From contig JAFBAN010000113.1 of assembly GCA_019247775.1 (NCBI GenBank), positions 1 to 46,063 of the forward strand: 46,063 nt of DNA. The letters run 5' to 3'. Of the stretch, positions 24,538 to 33,870 are shown one piece after another. Each line of letters begins with the position of its first letter. The first letter of the stretch is position 1. The notes below the pieces were generated by a model that was not told where the DNA came from, searched no databases, and saw nothing but the letters and a program-made list of their open reading frames with translations. A program made the translations under genes and the position numbers. Source of the stretch: Chitinophagaceae bacterium (GTDB lineage Bacteria; Bacteroidota; Bacteroidia; Chitinophagales; Chitinophagaceae).

Positions 24538-25569
24538 TCAGGTATTCTTCTTCATCGACGAGGCTCTTATGATCAGTTCTGACTTGATGATGATGGTATT
24601 GGTAAGATTGATATTCGAAATACCGTGCAGGTGGTTGATCAGGTTACGCGCCACGATCTCGCCCATTTCAATACCGGGATAATTGATGGTGGTAAGCTTG
24701 GGCTGGATGATCTTGCTGATCACATCGTTATTGAACCCGACCACCGCGATATCTTCCGGCACGCGCACCCCGGCGTCCTTGAATGTCTGGATACATACCG
24801 CGGCACAGAAATCGTTCGTGATGAAAACGCCGTCGGGCATCGGTTTCATGTTCATGATCTGCTTGGCCGCTTCAATACTGGCTTCCTCGCTCAGGTCGTT
24901 GATGATGACCAGTGATTCATCGTATTCAAGGCCATGCTCGATCAACGCCTGTTTGTATCCTTTCAAACGGTCGGCGTATACGTTCCGTTTAAGGTTAGCC
25001 GTTACATGGGCGATCTTGCGACAACCCTGGTCTACCAGGTGGGCCGTGGCTTCATAGCCGGCTTTCTGGTTATTGATCACCACTTTCGTTCCTTCTCCTT
25101 CTTCAAATACCCGGTCGAAGAACATCACCGGGATTCCTTTCTTGGCAAAGGGCTCGAAATGTTCGAGGCTTTCAGTATCGTAAGCCAGGGAAGCGATCAG
25201 GCCATCCACCCTTTTATGGAACAGGTTCATGGCGTTGGCGGCTTCTTTTTTATAGGTTTCGGAAGAGTGACCGATGATCAGGTCGTAATTGGCTTCTGTG
25301 GTTACTTTTTCTATACCGGCCAGTACGGAGGTGATGAAATGACTGTTCAGCTCGTGTACGATCACCCCGATGGTGTTCGTGCGCTGCCGCCGCAGGTTGC
25401 TGGCGAATGTATTGGAGCGGTACCCCAGTTTATGGGCCAGGTCGGCGATCTTCTTCTTGGTGTGCTTGTTGATTGCAGGATGATCTTTCAGGCCCCGGCT
25501 TACGGTAGCGGCGGACAGGTCCAGTTCTCTGGCAATATCGTAGATGGTTATCTCTTTTTCTCGGCTCAT
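24538..25569 (-). CDS. LacI-family transcriptional regulator (proximal copy)
   Basis: With ATG at 25569 this is a 343-residue LacI/GalR regulator. A TTG start further upstream (25605) would place the operator inside the gene. The helix-turn-helix is at the N-terminus (ITIYDIARELDLSAATVSRGLKDHPAI), followed by the hinge (LGYRSNTFASNLRRQRT) and the periplasmic-binding-protein-like effector domain (GVIVHELNSHFI, VMFFDRVFEEGE, GFNNDVISKIIQPKLTTI). It closely resembles the next gene (25612-26652). A LacI-type operator sits three bases upstream of its start codon, suggesting autoregulation. Its probable targets are the xylan and pentose genes of this window; the inducer is unknown. Confidence 0.93.
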   Translation of the reverse strand: MSREKEITIYDIARELDLSAATVSRGLKDHPAINKHTKKKIADLAHKLGYRSNTFASNLRRQRTNTIGVIVHELNSHFITSVLAGIEKVTTEANYDLIIGHSSETYKKEAANAMNLFHKRVDGLIASLAYDTESLEHFEPFAKKGIPVMFFDRVFEEGEGTKVVINNQKAGYEATAHLVDQGCRKIAHVTANLKRNVYADRLKGYKQALIEHGLEYDESLVIINDLSEEASIEAAKQIMNMKPMPDGVFITNDFCAAVCIQTFKDAGVRVPEDIAVVGFNNDVISKIIQPKLTTINYPGIEMGEIVARNLINHLHGISNINLTNTIIIKSELIIRASSMKKNT

Positions 25570-25572
25570 AAT

Positions 25573-25586
25573 TACAATCGGTTGCA
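25573..25586 (-). promoter_or_regulatory. LacI-type operator 1 (between the two lacI genes)
   Basis: On the plus strand the site reads TACAATCGGTTGCA; on the minus strand it is TGCAACCGATTGTA. It is a near-palindrome with a central CG, typical of LacI-family operators. It lies three bases before the start codon of the proximal lacI gene. Together with flanks, the 17 bases ATTGCAACCGATTGTAA are identical to operator 3. Confidence 0.7.
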
Positions 25587-25611
25587 ATATAAGAGGAAAA
25601 TCCAAAAGCGC

Positions 25612-26652
25612 TTAGGATTTTGGTTTCTTTTTAAGCGAGGATGCTCTTATAATAAGTTCGGAACGTAATACAATAATATTGGTAGACTGCATGGCGGAGA
25701 GGCCATTCAGATGGTTGATCAGTTGTGCGGCTGCGGCTTCTCCCATTGCATAACCCGGATAGTTAACAGTTGTAAGGTTTGGTTCCACCACCTTGCTCAT
25801 CGGGTCGTTGTTGAAGCCGATAAAAGCCATGTCTTCCGGGATGCGAATGCCTGCTTTCTTCAATGTGAGCATGCAGTAAATAGCGCAGGCATCATTGGCA
25901 GAGAAGACCGCATCAGGGCGGTGTTTCATTTTCAGGATATGATGGGCTGCATCGATGCCTGCCTGCTCGCTCATATTCATGGTCAGGATCAGTTTATGAT
26001 CGGGCGTTATCTTATGATCGTTCAGCGCTTTCCGGTAACCTTTCAGCCTTTCGGCGTATACATGGCTGATGGGGTTGCCGCCGATATGCATGATCCGCGT
26101 ACAACCCTGCTGCAGCAGGTGTTTTGTGGCGTCGTAGGCCGCTTTATAGTTATCTATGACAATGCCCATACAGGCCGGATGCTCCAGGATCCGGTCGAAG
26201 AAGATCACCGGAATTCCCTTGTTGAGAAAAGGCGAAAAGTGATCGATGTTTTCCGTTTCATACGAGAGCGATACCAGCAGCCCGTCTACCCGGCTGTTGA
26301 ACATGGTGGTGATATTGGCCGTTTCCTTGCGCACGCTTTCGGACGACTGGCTGATGATCAGGTTATAGCCTTCGGCAGTGGCCACCTGCTCCATGCCGGC
26401 GATCACATTCGACATGAAATAGCTGCTGAGCCTGGGCACGATCACGCCGATGGTATCGGTGCGTTTTTTCCGCAGGCTGCTGGCAAAAGTATTAGACCGG
26501 TACCCCAGCTGCCGGGCCAGGTCCTGGATCTTTTTCCGGGTGACTTTTTTAACGGCCGGATGGTCTTTTAGTCCGCGGCTGACAGTGGCCGGCGATATGC
26601 CCAGTTCCCTGGCTATATCATATATGGTGATGTCGCGGTGCTGTACCATCAT
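25612..26652 (-). CDS. LacI-family transcriptional regulator (distal copy)
   Basis: This 346-residue LacI/GalR protein is a clear paralogue of its downstream neighbour over the whole length. The HTH (ITIYDIARELGISPATVSRGLKDHPAV) has the same recognition-helix residues (ATVSRGLKDHPA), while the effector domain differs more (IFFDRILEHPACMGIVIDN). The two could therefore read the same operator but answer to different sugars. Two adjacent ATG codons give the start; 26652 is used. Operator 2 lies 47 bases upstream. The gene is divergent from susC, as is common for regulators of carbohydrate loci. Confidence 0.93.
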   Translation of the reverse strand: MMVQHRDITIYDIARELGISPATVSRGLKDHPAVKKVTRKKIQDLARQLGYRSNTFASSLRKKRTDTIGVIVPRLSSYFMSNVIAGMEQVATAEGYNLIISQSSESVRKETANITTMFNSRVDGLLVSLSYETENIDHFSPFLNKGIPVIFFDRILEHPACMGIVIDNYKAAYDATKHLLQQGCTRIMHIGGNPISHVYAERLKGYRKALNDHKITPDHKLILTMNMSEQAGIDAAHHILKMKHRPDAVFSANDACAIYCMLTLKKAGIRIPEDMAFIGFNNDPMSKVVEPNLTTVNYPGYAMGEAAAAQLINHLNGLSAMQSTNIIVLRSELIIRASSLKKKPKS

Positions 26653-26694
26653 TTAAAGATAACCGACAGCAGGAATGGGCCCGAAAAAAAAATA

Positions 26695-26737
26695 TTTATG
26701 CAATCGGTTACAATTTCAAAAAAACCTCCTACATTAG
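26695..26737 (+). promoter_or_regulatory. Putative rightward promoter overlapping operator 2
   Basis: The box TACATTAG (26730-26737) resembles the Bacteroidota -7 element TAnnTTTG with one mismatch. It lies 19 bases after a TTA (26708-26710) in the operator arm that could serve as the -33 element. The same layout, with exactly equal spacing, occurs at 39432-39474. A repressor on the operator would cover the -33 region. The start site is inferred, not observed. Confidence 0.45.
26699..26712 (+). promoter_or_regulatory. LacI-type operator 2 (lacI / susC divergent region)
   Basis: TGCAATCGGTTACA, one base away from the best copy (operator 4). It lies 47 bases upstream of the distal lacI gene and on the susC side of the divergent region, so it can affect both directions. 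Confidence 0.7.
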
Positions 26738-27056
26738 TTGCGGGTTCCGGAAAATGCTCCCTTACCCCAATCAGAAACCGGTTGCTGCTATGCTGAAACT
26801 ATCCACGAGTTACCTGCGTATAGCCTTTGCCACAAACTGTTCCAGGGTGGCAGCCCGTCGTTTTTTGTATCCCGCTTCATCATCATTTTCCAGTCAGAAT
26901 TTCATAGGCGAACCGATAGTATTGTCTTCGTTCCGCGACCGCTTCTCTTATCGTCCGGGACCGCATTACAAGAAGATCAGTTTTTTTCCACCTCCATAGC
27001 TGTATGAGAGGCAGAAAGCACGTTTCATTGACCAGGAGCGTCCTATCTCTCAGCAT

Positions 27057-27070
27057 TGCAACCGATTGTA
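27057..27070 (+). promoter_or_regulatory. LacI-type operator 3 (upstream of susC)
   Basis: TGCAACCGATTGTA, the same sequence as operator 1 in the opposite orientation. It lies 160 bases before the susC start codon and about 358 bases from operator 2, so roadblock or DNA-looping repression is conceivable. Confidence 0.65.
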
Positions 27071-27229
27071 ACCGGGCTACCGTAACAGGCAATGAATCAA
27101 CACTTATCTAACCTTAATGTATGCCAATATGAACACCAGCTGACCCCCTTCCACAAGATCCGGTTTGGCGCCTAACCGATGAAACCCGGTAGGCAGCGTC
27201 CATTTCAATTATCAATTAAAACAACAGTT

Positions 27230-30200
27230 ATGAAATTCTTGCTTATGAGACCGCAGTCAGCGGCGATGCATCTGCTTCGATCCTGCCTTGTTTTGTTACT
27301 GGTAGCGGGTCTGGCAGTCATCGTTCACGATGATGCGCTTGCACAGGGACAGCGGAAAACAATTACCGGAAGGGTAACCAATGAGAAAGGGGAGCCTGTT
27401 TCCAACGCATCGGTAGTTGTGAAGGGTACCAGCACGGGTACCAGTACCAATGCCGCAGGTCAATATTCTCTTTCCGTTCCGGTAAATGCCACCCTGGTAT
27501 TTTCTTATGTTGGCTATCTGAACAGGGAATTACGGGTAGGCAACTCCGCTACGCTCGATGCACAGCTTCAGCCTGGCACTGATGAGCTCGACCAGGTAGT
27601 GGTAATCGGTTACGGTACCCAAAAGAAAAGGGATGTTACCGGTTCAACCGTTTCGGTGAAAGGGGAAACACTTAACGAGATCAAAGCCCCTAACTTCTTC
27701 AACCAGCTCCAGGGCAGGGCAGCAGGTGTGGACATCGTTACAAATGGTAATACGATCGGCACCGGCGGTGAGATCCGCATCCGGGGTAACCGCTCCATTA
27801 CCGGAAACAACAACCCCCTGATAGTGGTGGATGGAATGGTATACGGAGGAAGTATCAACGATATCAATACCGAAGACGTTGCAAACCTCGATATCCTTAA
27901 AGACGCTTCCGCTACAGCCATCTACGGCTCCAGGGGATCGAATGGCGTTATCATCATCACCACCAAGCGGGGCACCGCATCGCTGAAACCTGTTACCACT
28001 TACAGCGGTTATGTAGGCACAGTGAGTGCGATAGGCACCTACCGGCTTTTTAACGGCGCCGAATATGCGCAGTTCAAGGCTGATGCGGCTGAAGGTAATT
28101 CGGTTACTGCCGGCGCAAGCCTTTATTCGCTCAGGGCTATCGAGCAAACCAATCTTACCGCAGGCGTGAGCACCGACTGGCAGAAACTGTTACTTAAAAC
28201 AGGTATCCGTCAAAGCCATGATATCAGTGTAAGAGGCGGCAACGACAGAACACAATATTATTTCGGTGGCGGTTACTATAATGAAACCGGCATCATATCT
28301 GACCAGAGCCTGAACAGGTTCTCTTTCACCGTAAACATCGATCACAAAGTAAATAACTGGCTCAAGGTCGGCTTTACAAGTTTCAATACCCTGCTCCGTT
28401 CAAACCGGCTCGGGACGAATGCATATGGTTCGGCCACCAGGCTGGGACCTTTATTCAAGCCATATAATGATGATGGCACGATCAATTTCAAACCTGCAAC
28501 TTCGCAGGGTGTGGACGATCAGCAGATCAGCCCGCTTACTTCTATCGGTAACAATGATCTGATCAAAGCTTTCTCCCGCAGGTACCAGTTCCAGCATAAT
28601 TTCTATGGAGAAGTGCGGATCTTACCGGAGTTGAAATTCAGGACCACATTCGGTTATGGCTGGTCGCAGACCTTCAACAGCAACTATACCGGACCCAACA
28701 CAGTGTTCAATGCAAATACCAACACCGCAGGCTCCAACCTCAGCCAGTCGAACGCAGAAGGCTGGCAGTACACCGTGAACAACTCACTGGAATACGCCAA
28801 TACATTTGCGGGAAAACATAAGCTGCAGGTACAGGCTTTACAGGAGATCCAGAAGAACAGCTTCCAGTCGCAGCAGTTCAATGGGGTAGGTGTACCGGCA
28901 GATTTCATGCAGGACTATAACTGGCAGCAGGTAAACACCATTAACGCACAGGGCGGCAACTTCAGCGAGTCTGCAGTGATCGGTTATATGGGCCGCGCCA
29001 TCTACACTTACAACGATAAATATTCTCTTACTGCAACTGTAAGAACGGATGGCGCCTCTGTTCTGGCGCCGGGCCGCCAGTGGGTAACCTATCCCGCGGT
29101 TTCGGTGGGCTGGAATATCGATAAAGAGCGGTTTCTTTCAGGCGCGGACTTTATCTCTACTTTGAAACTGAGAGCAGGCTGGGGTATCAGCTCCAATGCC
29201 GGTATCAACCCTTACACCACTTTGGGAAGTCTCTCGAGCAGTTTTTACAATTTCGGTTCAGGCACCAACGTAGGAACCAATCTGGTGAACGGATACCTGA
29301 TCAATACAAGTCCTAACCCCGATCTTACCTGGGAAAAAACAAAAGGACTGAATATCGGTCTTGATTTCTCATTGTTCCGCGGACGTCTTTCCGGATCGAT
29401 CGAATACTATAATACGAAGACAACGGATATCCTGCTCCAACGCCAGCTGCCGCGCAGTAACGGTACCAACTCGATCCTTACGAATGTTGGCGCCACATCA
29501 TCGCATGGTATGGAGTTCACACTCAGCAGCGTGAACATGAGAAGTAAATCGGGACTTTCCTGGACCACAGATTTCAATGCTTTCTTTAACAGGGAAAGGA
29601 TCGATGAATTGCAGGGCGGACTTACACAGGATCTGGGCAACGGATGGTTCGTTGGACAGCCGATCACCGTTATCTATGACTATAAGAAATTAGGGATCTG
29701 GCAAACGGACGAAGCCGCGAAAGCTGCGACTTTCGGCGTAAAACCGGGCGATATAAAAATTCAGGACCTTGACAACAGCGGTTCCATTACCGCGGCCGAT
29801 CGTCAGATCGTTGGTAATTTCCAGCCAACGCTGGTCGCTGGCCTGAGCAACCGTTTCGAGTATAAGAATTTCGATCTTAATATCGTGTTGTTCGGACGTT
29901 TCGGACAAACAGTGATAGCCAGTTACCTCTCCGCCGATGGCGGCGGCAACGGTTATCCGTTCTTCCTGAACAGCCGTGTAAACCAGTTGAAAGTTGATTA
30001 CTGGACACCGCGGAATCCTACCAATGCATTTCCTCAGCCTGATGCGGGCGTAGATGGTCTGCAATACACTTCTACATTAACTTATCAGGACGGATCTTTC
30101 ATTAAGGTAAGAACGATCGAGCTTGGCTATACTTTCAGCAGCAGGTTGCTGGGCAAAACAGGTTTCAGCTCTCTGAGGGCGTATGTTTCTGCACAGAATC

Positions 30201-30388
30201 CATTCATCCTCTGGTCGCCGCTGGTGCGTGATCATCTCGGACTGGATCCGGAAGGCAACCAGGTGAATGTGGCCACGGTAGGAACCCAGGGTGGTGGTGC
30301 AACATCTGTTCCTTCGCGCGCGGTTACTGTGAGCATGGGCGTGCCGCCAACCCGTCAGATAATTTTTGGTGTAAACCTGAAATTTTAA
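27230..30388 (+). CDS. SusC/RagA-family TonB-linked outer membrane transporter
   Basis: With ATG at 27230 the protein has 1052 residues; upstream in-frame codons from 27179 look like leader sequence. It has a signal segment (LLRSCLVLLLVAGLAV), a CarboxypepD_reg-like domain (ITGRVTNEKGEPVSNASVVVKGTSTGTSTNAAGQYS), a plug starting at the TonB-box-like VVVIGYGTQKKRDVTGSTVSV, the SusC motif DASATAIYGSRGSNGVIIITTK and a 22-strand barrel ending in RQIIFGVNLKF. It imports oligosaccharides, here likely xylan fragments, together with the SusD lipoprotein 18 bases downstream. Operators 2 and 3 lie upstream. Confidence 0.95.
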   Translation: MKFLLMRPQSAAMHLLRSCLVLLLVAGLAVIVHDDALAQGQRKTITGRVTNEKGEPVSNASVVVKGTSTGTSTNAAGQYSLSVPVNATLVFSYVGYLNRELRVGNSATLDAQLQPGTDELDQVVVIGYGTQKKRDVTGSTVSVKGETLNEIKAPNFFNQLQGRAAGVDIVTNGNTIGTGGEIRIRGNRSITGNNNPLIVVDGMVYGGSINDINTEDVANLDILKDASATAIYGSRGSNGVIIITTKRGTASLKPVTTYSGYVGTVSAIGTYRLFNGAEYAQFKADAAEGNSVTAGASLYSLRAIEQTNLTAGVSTDWQKLLLKTGIRQSHDISVRGGNDRTQYYFGGGYYNETGIISDQSLNRFSFTVNIDHKVNNWLKVGFTSFNTLLRSNRLGTNAYGSATRLGPLFKPYNDDGTINFKPATSQGVDDQQISPLTSIGNNDLIKAFSRRYQFQHNFYGEVRILPELKFRTTFGYGWSQTFNSNYTGPNTVFNANTNTAGSNLSQSNAEGWQYTVNNSLEYANTFAGKHKLQVQALQEIQKNSFQSQQFNGVGVPADFMQDYNWQQVNTINAQGGNFSESAVIGYMGRAIYTYNDKYSLTATVRTDGASVLAPGRQWVTYPAVSVGWNIDKERFLSGADFISTLKLRAGWGISSNAGINPYTTLGSLSSSFYNFGSGTNVGTNLVNGYLINTSPNPDLTWEKTKGLNIGLDFSLFRGRLSGSIEYYNTKTTDILLQRQLPRSNGTNSILTNVGATSSHGMEFTLSSVNMRSKSGLSWTTDFNAFFNRERIDELQGGLTQDLGNGWFVGQPITVIYDYKKLGIWQTDEAAKAATFGVKPGDIKIQDLDNSGSITAADRQIVGNFQPTLVAGLSNRFEYKNFDLNIVLFGRFGQTVIASYLSADGGGNGYPFFLNSRVNQLKVDYWTPRNPTNAFPQPDAGVDGLQYTSTLTYQDGSFIKVRTIELGYTFSSRLLGKTGFSSLRAYVSAQNPFILWSPLVRDHLGLDPEGNQVNVATVGTQGGGATSVPSRAVTVSMGVPPTRQIIFGVNLKF

Positions 30389-30406
30389 TTTCTAAATTTT
30401 TATAGA

Positions 30407-32200
30407 ATGAAACATATACAAGTAAAATACGCTCTTCTGCTCTGCATAGTGCTTGCTACGGCTTTTGGCTGTAAAAAGCTGTTGCAGGAGCAGCCGCGAA
30501 CCAGTTTCGCGCCATCCTTCTTCTCAACTGCGGATGGTATTCAGGGTGGTATTGCCGGTATCTACCAGAGCTTCCGCGGCCAGTGGGCTACACAGATCTG
30601 GACGCAGCTGTTCAACGGCGGCACGGATGAGGCATTGTTAGGCGGATCCGTCGATGGCAGCGCCCAGTCATGGATGGTATATAACAACCCGGTGATAAAA
30701 AGCAATACTGAGAACTATGCCGGTTTCTGGAATACGCTGTTCATCGACATAAATACTGCTAACGGTGTATTGCAGTACGGCGCAACAGCAGATATACCTG
30801 CCGCAACCAGAACACAATTGCTTGCACAGGCGAAGTTCCTGCGCGGCTTTTGCTATTATTACCTGGTTACCACATTCGGGGCCGTACCGCTTCATACAAC
30901 TTTCAACACTTCTCCTTCTGCGGCAGATGCACCGGCGCCGCTGGCGGATCTTTATGCGCAGATCATCAAAGATCTCACGGAGTCTGCCGCCGATCTGCCC
31001 AATGTGCCGGCAGCAGGCATGGGCAAACCCGCTACCAAGCCAACAGCTTTGTTCCTGCTCTCTAAAACATATCTCTGGAGAGGCTGGTCCGCTGCAGCCC
31101 AGGCTACAGATTTTCAGCAGGCCTATACCATTGCCAAAAGCGTTATCGATGCAAAAGCAACCTACAACCTCGACCTGCTTCCATATTTTGGGAATGTGTT
31201 CAGGGAAGGAAATGAATATGGTCCGGAAGTGCTGATGGTTATCGATCACACCAAAGACCTGAAATTCGGTCAGAATTCAGCAGTGGGTGCGGGCGCTGTT
31301 AACGGTAATGAGAACAAGTCTAATTTCTTCTGGAGGCCTAACTACCCTACGCTGCTCGCCAACTATCCTGCCGCAGGCGGCGCCGCAGTTACGGTAAGGG
31401 ATATTGAGAACGGACGTCCATTCGTTCGTTTGAGGCCTAACCTGAAATATGTACTGGATGTGGCTTTTGCCAACAGGGCAACCGACTCCAGGTACGATGG
31501 TACTTTCCAGACCGTTTGGCTATCTAACAGCATACCGGAATCTGTAAAAGGATCAACCGGGGTAACCACACCACGCGGTACCCTGATCAACCAGGTAGAT
31601 ACCGCTATCTGGATGGCGGACAGGGTTGTGTCAGCAGCGGAAAGGGCTGCATTCAAAGGCATCATCCTGGAAGCTGAAAGCCTGCCGGGAGCTACGGTGA
31701 AAACCACGGTTGCATTGTTCCCGAGCGTCAGGAAATTCGATGATTCTACCAGGGGACATATGAACGATTATTCAGACCGCCCTTATATCCTGTTCCGTTT
31801 TGCAGAGCTGTACCTGATCGCCGCCGAGGCCTATCTGAAAGATGGTAAACCGGCCGAAGCCGCGGCAATGATCAATGTGCTGCGCACAAGGGCGGCGTTG
31901 AAGCCAGGCCAGACTGCAGGCCAGCTGGCAGCGAATATTGCGGCCCAGCAGATCACTGCCGGACAGGTAACTATCGATTTCATACTCGAAGAGCGAAGCA
32001 GGGAACTGTTTGCCGAAGATACCCGCTGGTGGGATCTGTCGCGCACCCAGAAACTGGTCGAACGTGTTAAATTGTACAATACTGATAATGGCGCTGCGGC
32101 TGGCGTGCAATCGTTCAATATGTTGCGACCGATACCGCAATCGCAGATCGATCTTGTTACAGAAGGACCCAAGTACCCGCAAAATCCGGGATACCAATAG
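30407..32200 (+). CDS. RagB/SusD-family outer membrane lipoprotein
   Basis: This is a 597-residue lipoprotein (lipobox TAFGC, Cys22) with the SusD layout: the N-terminal SusD-like region (FFSTADGIQGGIAGIYQSFRG, then LAQAKFLRGFCYYYLVTTFGAVPLHT) and the C-terminal part with RPYILFRFAELYLIAAEAYLKDGKPAEAAAMINVLRTRA and DFILEERSRELFAEDTRWWDLSRT. It forms the lid of the SusC transporter on the cell surface and captures oligosaccharides. It is in one transcript with susC. A terminator follows at 32239, separating it from the next three genes. Confidence 0.95.
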   Translation: MKHIQVKYALLLCIVLATAFGCKKLLQEQPRTSFAPSFFSTADGIQGGIAGIYQSFRGQWATQIWTQLFNGGTDEALLGGSVDGSAQSWMVYNNPVIKSNTENYAGFWNTLFIDINTANGVLQYGATADIPAATRTQLLAQAKFLRGFCYYYLVTTFGAVPLHTTFNTSPSAADAPAPLADLYAQIIKDLTESAADLPNVPAAGMGKPATKPTALFLLSKTYLWRGWSAAAQATDFQQAYTIAKSVIDAKATYNLDLLPYFGNVFREGNEYGPEVLMVIDHTKDLKFGQNSAVGAGAVNGNENKSNFFWRPNYPTLLANYPAAGGAAVTVRDIENGRPFVRLRPNLKYVLDVAFANRATDSRYDGTFQTVWLSNSIPESVKGSTGVTTPRGTLINQVDTAIWMADRVVSAAERAAFKGIILEAESLPGATVKTTVALFPSVRKFDDSTRGHMNDYSDRPYILFRFAELYLIAAEAYLKDGKPAEAAAMINVLRTRAALKPGQTAGQLAANIAAQQITAGQVTIDFILEERSRELFAEDTRWWDLSRTQKLVERVKLYNTDNGAAAGVQSFNMLRPIPQSQIDLVTEGPKYPQNPGYQ

Positions 32201-32238
32201 TTCGGGATTGTATAAATAAAATAATGGATCTGATATCA

Positions 32239-32276
32239 AAGCCGGGGAATAGATTGCTACTCCTCGGTTTTGTTTT
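32239..32276 (+). terminator. Terminator after susD
   Basis: AAGCCGGGGA (32239-32248) pairs with TCCTCGGTTT (32261-32270), 10 pairs including wobble G-T, around a 12-base loop. A T-rich tail (TTTTGTTTT) follows. The rest of the 210-base gap up to 32411 shows no gene. Confidence 0.6.
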
Positions 32277-32410
32277 GAAACGATGTGGCTATTGTGCGAA
32301 GGATGTGCGGATAAATCCGTGTCGCTCTTGTGCAACGATCCTATTTTTAATTTCTAAACAGGCTGATGGGATTTACGGCCTGCATGGTTAAACAGATTAT
32401 TGACTAAGGC

Positions 32411-33853
32411 ATGAAAAATATTTTAAAGCTGTTGTTTGTGATGATGGCCTGTTCCTGTGCCAACAGCAATAAGAATACAGGCGAGCCCCGCGGCGAATCG
32501 AATATGGCATACAAATGGGGCCAGGTGATATTGCTGGCAACTGCAAACGATACGCAGAAATTCAGACCCCGCCCTACGGTTACCTCGAGGATACTCGGGC
32601 TGGTATGCACCTCCGTCTTCGATGCATGGTCGAGATATGATGCGAAGGCAAAACCTGTTTACCTGCAGCATGTAGACCGGGTTCCCGAAGAAAAGCGGAC
32701 CCTGCAAAACAAGGAAAAAGCGATCAGCTACGCGGCCTATCGTTCCATGCTCACTTATTTTTTTTCCGATTCGGTGATGTTGCGAAATAAAATGAAGGAA
32801 TTCGGTTTTGATCCCGACAACACTTCACTCGATCCTGCAACGCCGGAAGGCATCGGCAACCTTGCGGCCAAAACGATCATCGACGCGAGAATGAATGACG
32901 GCTCCAATCAAACCGGTACTGCGCCGGGCTCAGCCGGCTCAATTTATTCCGACTACACAGGATACAAACCGGTGAACAGCGTTGATACGCTTAACGATCT
33001 GAAACACTGGCAGCCCAAATATTTTTCAGATGGAAAAGGCGGCAGGTTTGCGCCCGCCTGTTTAACGCCGCACTGGGGGAAGGTAAAACCGCTTTTACTG
33101 GATTCAGGCAGTCAGTTCCGTTGCGAACCACCGCCTGTGATCGGCTCGCCTGAGTTGGTAAAAGAAGTGAAGGAAGTTGTAGATCTGCAGGCGAATCTCA
33201 GCAATGAACAAAAAGCGCTGGTCGAGTTCATGCGCGATGGTCCCAGGTCTGTTCAGCAGGCAGGCCACTGGTTCATTTTCGCACAGGATGTTTCGGTGAG
33301 AGATAACCATACGCTCGACGAGGATGTAAAAATGTATTTTGCCGTAGAAGCTGCGGCAATGGATGGATTTATTGCGTGCTGGGATACCAAAATGCAATAT
33401 GATTTTGCACGCCCTTATAGCCTGGTGCATTATTATTTCAAGGACAAAAAGATAGAAGGCTGGGGAGGCCCCGGTAAAGGAAAGGTGGAAATGCTGGGGC
33501 AGGACTGGCGCCCTTATTCCCCGGAAACATTCTTATGCCCGCCTTTTCCCAGCTACATTTCAGGACATAGCAGCATCAGCAGCGCCTGCGCCACCATATT
33601 GCGATTGTATACGGGCAGTGATCATTTCGGAATTGAAGTGAAACGTAAACCAGGAGAATACACCGATCCGGAGAATACCGGTCCGGAAGTGACACTGAAA
33701 TTCCCTACATTTTCAGAAACAGCAGTCATGGCCGGTAACTCACGCGTACTGGGCGGCTATCATATCCAATGCGAGAACCAGGAAGGCCTGAAGCTGGGTA
33801 AAAAAGTAGCCGATGCAGTCTGGAAAAAATATTTACTTTATACCGGCGGGTAG
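32411..33853 (+). CDS. Vanadium-dependent haloperoxidase-like lipoprotein (PAP2 superfamily)
   Basis: This is a 480-residue protein with a probable lipoprotein signal (FVMMACSC; Cys14 or Cys16). The three vanadate/phosphate-binding motifs of vanadium haloperoxidases and PAP2 acid phosphatases are all present: K327-x6-R334-P (KMQYDFARP), S384-G385-H386 (PSYISGHSS) and S444-R445-x5-H451 (SRVLGGYH). The final acidic residue of the phosphatase motif is Glu455. Family members use vanadate and peroxide to oxidise halides, or hydrolyse phosphate esters; sequence alone cannot choose. It leads a tight trio with the VCBS protein (17 bases) and the DUF255 protein, next to SusCD. Confidence 0.85.
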   Translation: MKNILKLLFVMMACSCANSNKNTGEPRGESNMAYKWGQVILLATANDTQKFRPRPTVTSRILGLVCTSVFDAWSRYDAKAKPVYLQHVDRVPEEKRTLQNKEKAISYAAYRSMLTYFFSDSVMLRNKMKEFGFDPDNTSLDPATPEGIGNLAAKTIIDARMNDGSNQTGTAPGSAGSIYSDYTGYKPVNSVDTLNDLKHWQPKYFSDGKGGRFAPACLTPHWGKVKPLLLDSGSQFRCEPPPVIGSPELVKEVKEVVDLQANLSNEQKALVEFMRDGPRSVQQAGHWFIFAQDVSVRDNHTLDEDVKMYFAVEAAAMDGFIACWDTKMQYDFARPYSLVHYYFKDKKIEGWGGPGKGKVEMLGQDWRPYSPETFLCPPFPSYISGHSSISSACATILRLYTGSDHFGIEVKRKPGEYTDPENTGPEVTLKFPTFSETAVMAGNSRVLGGYHIQCENQEGLKLGKKVADAVWKKYLLYTGG

Positions 33854-33870
33854 CCTGAAAACAGAGCCGT

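Larger units (their letters stand above)
26653..27229. other. 577-base divergent intergenic/leader region before susC
   Basis: It holds operator 2 with a promoter-like box (26695-26737) and operator 3 (27055-27071). It ends in the A-rich leader of susC (attaaaacaacagtt). Three small frames (26738-27007 and 26754-26999 plus, 26883-27092 minus) have no signal peptide, no recognisable domain and no good start context, so I do not call them genes. About 320 bases between the two operators are otherwise unexplained. Confidence 0.5.

Noticed and set aside
26754..26999. 81-codon frame between lacI and susC
   Set aside because: No signal peptide, membrane segment or known motif, and it overlaps other equally poor frames; treated as leader sequence.
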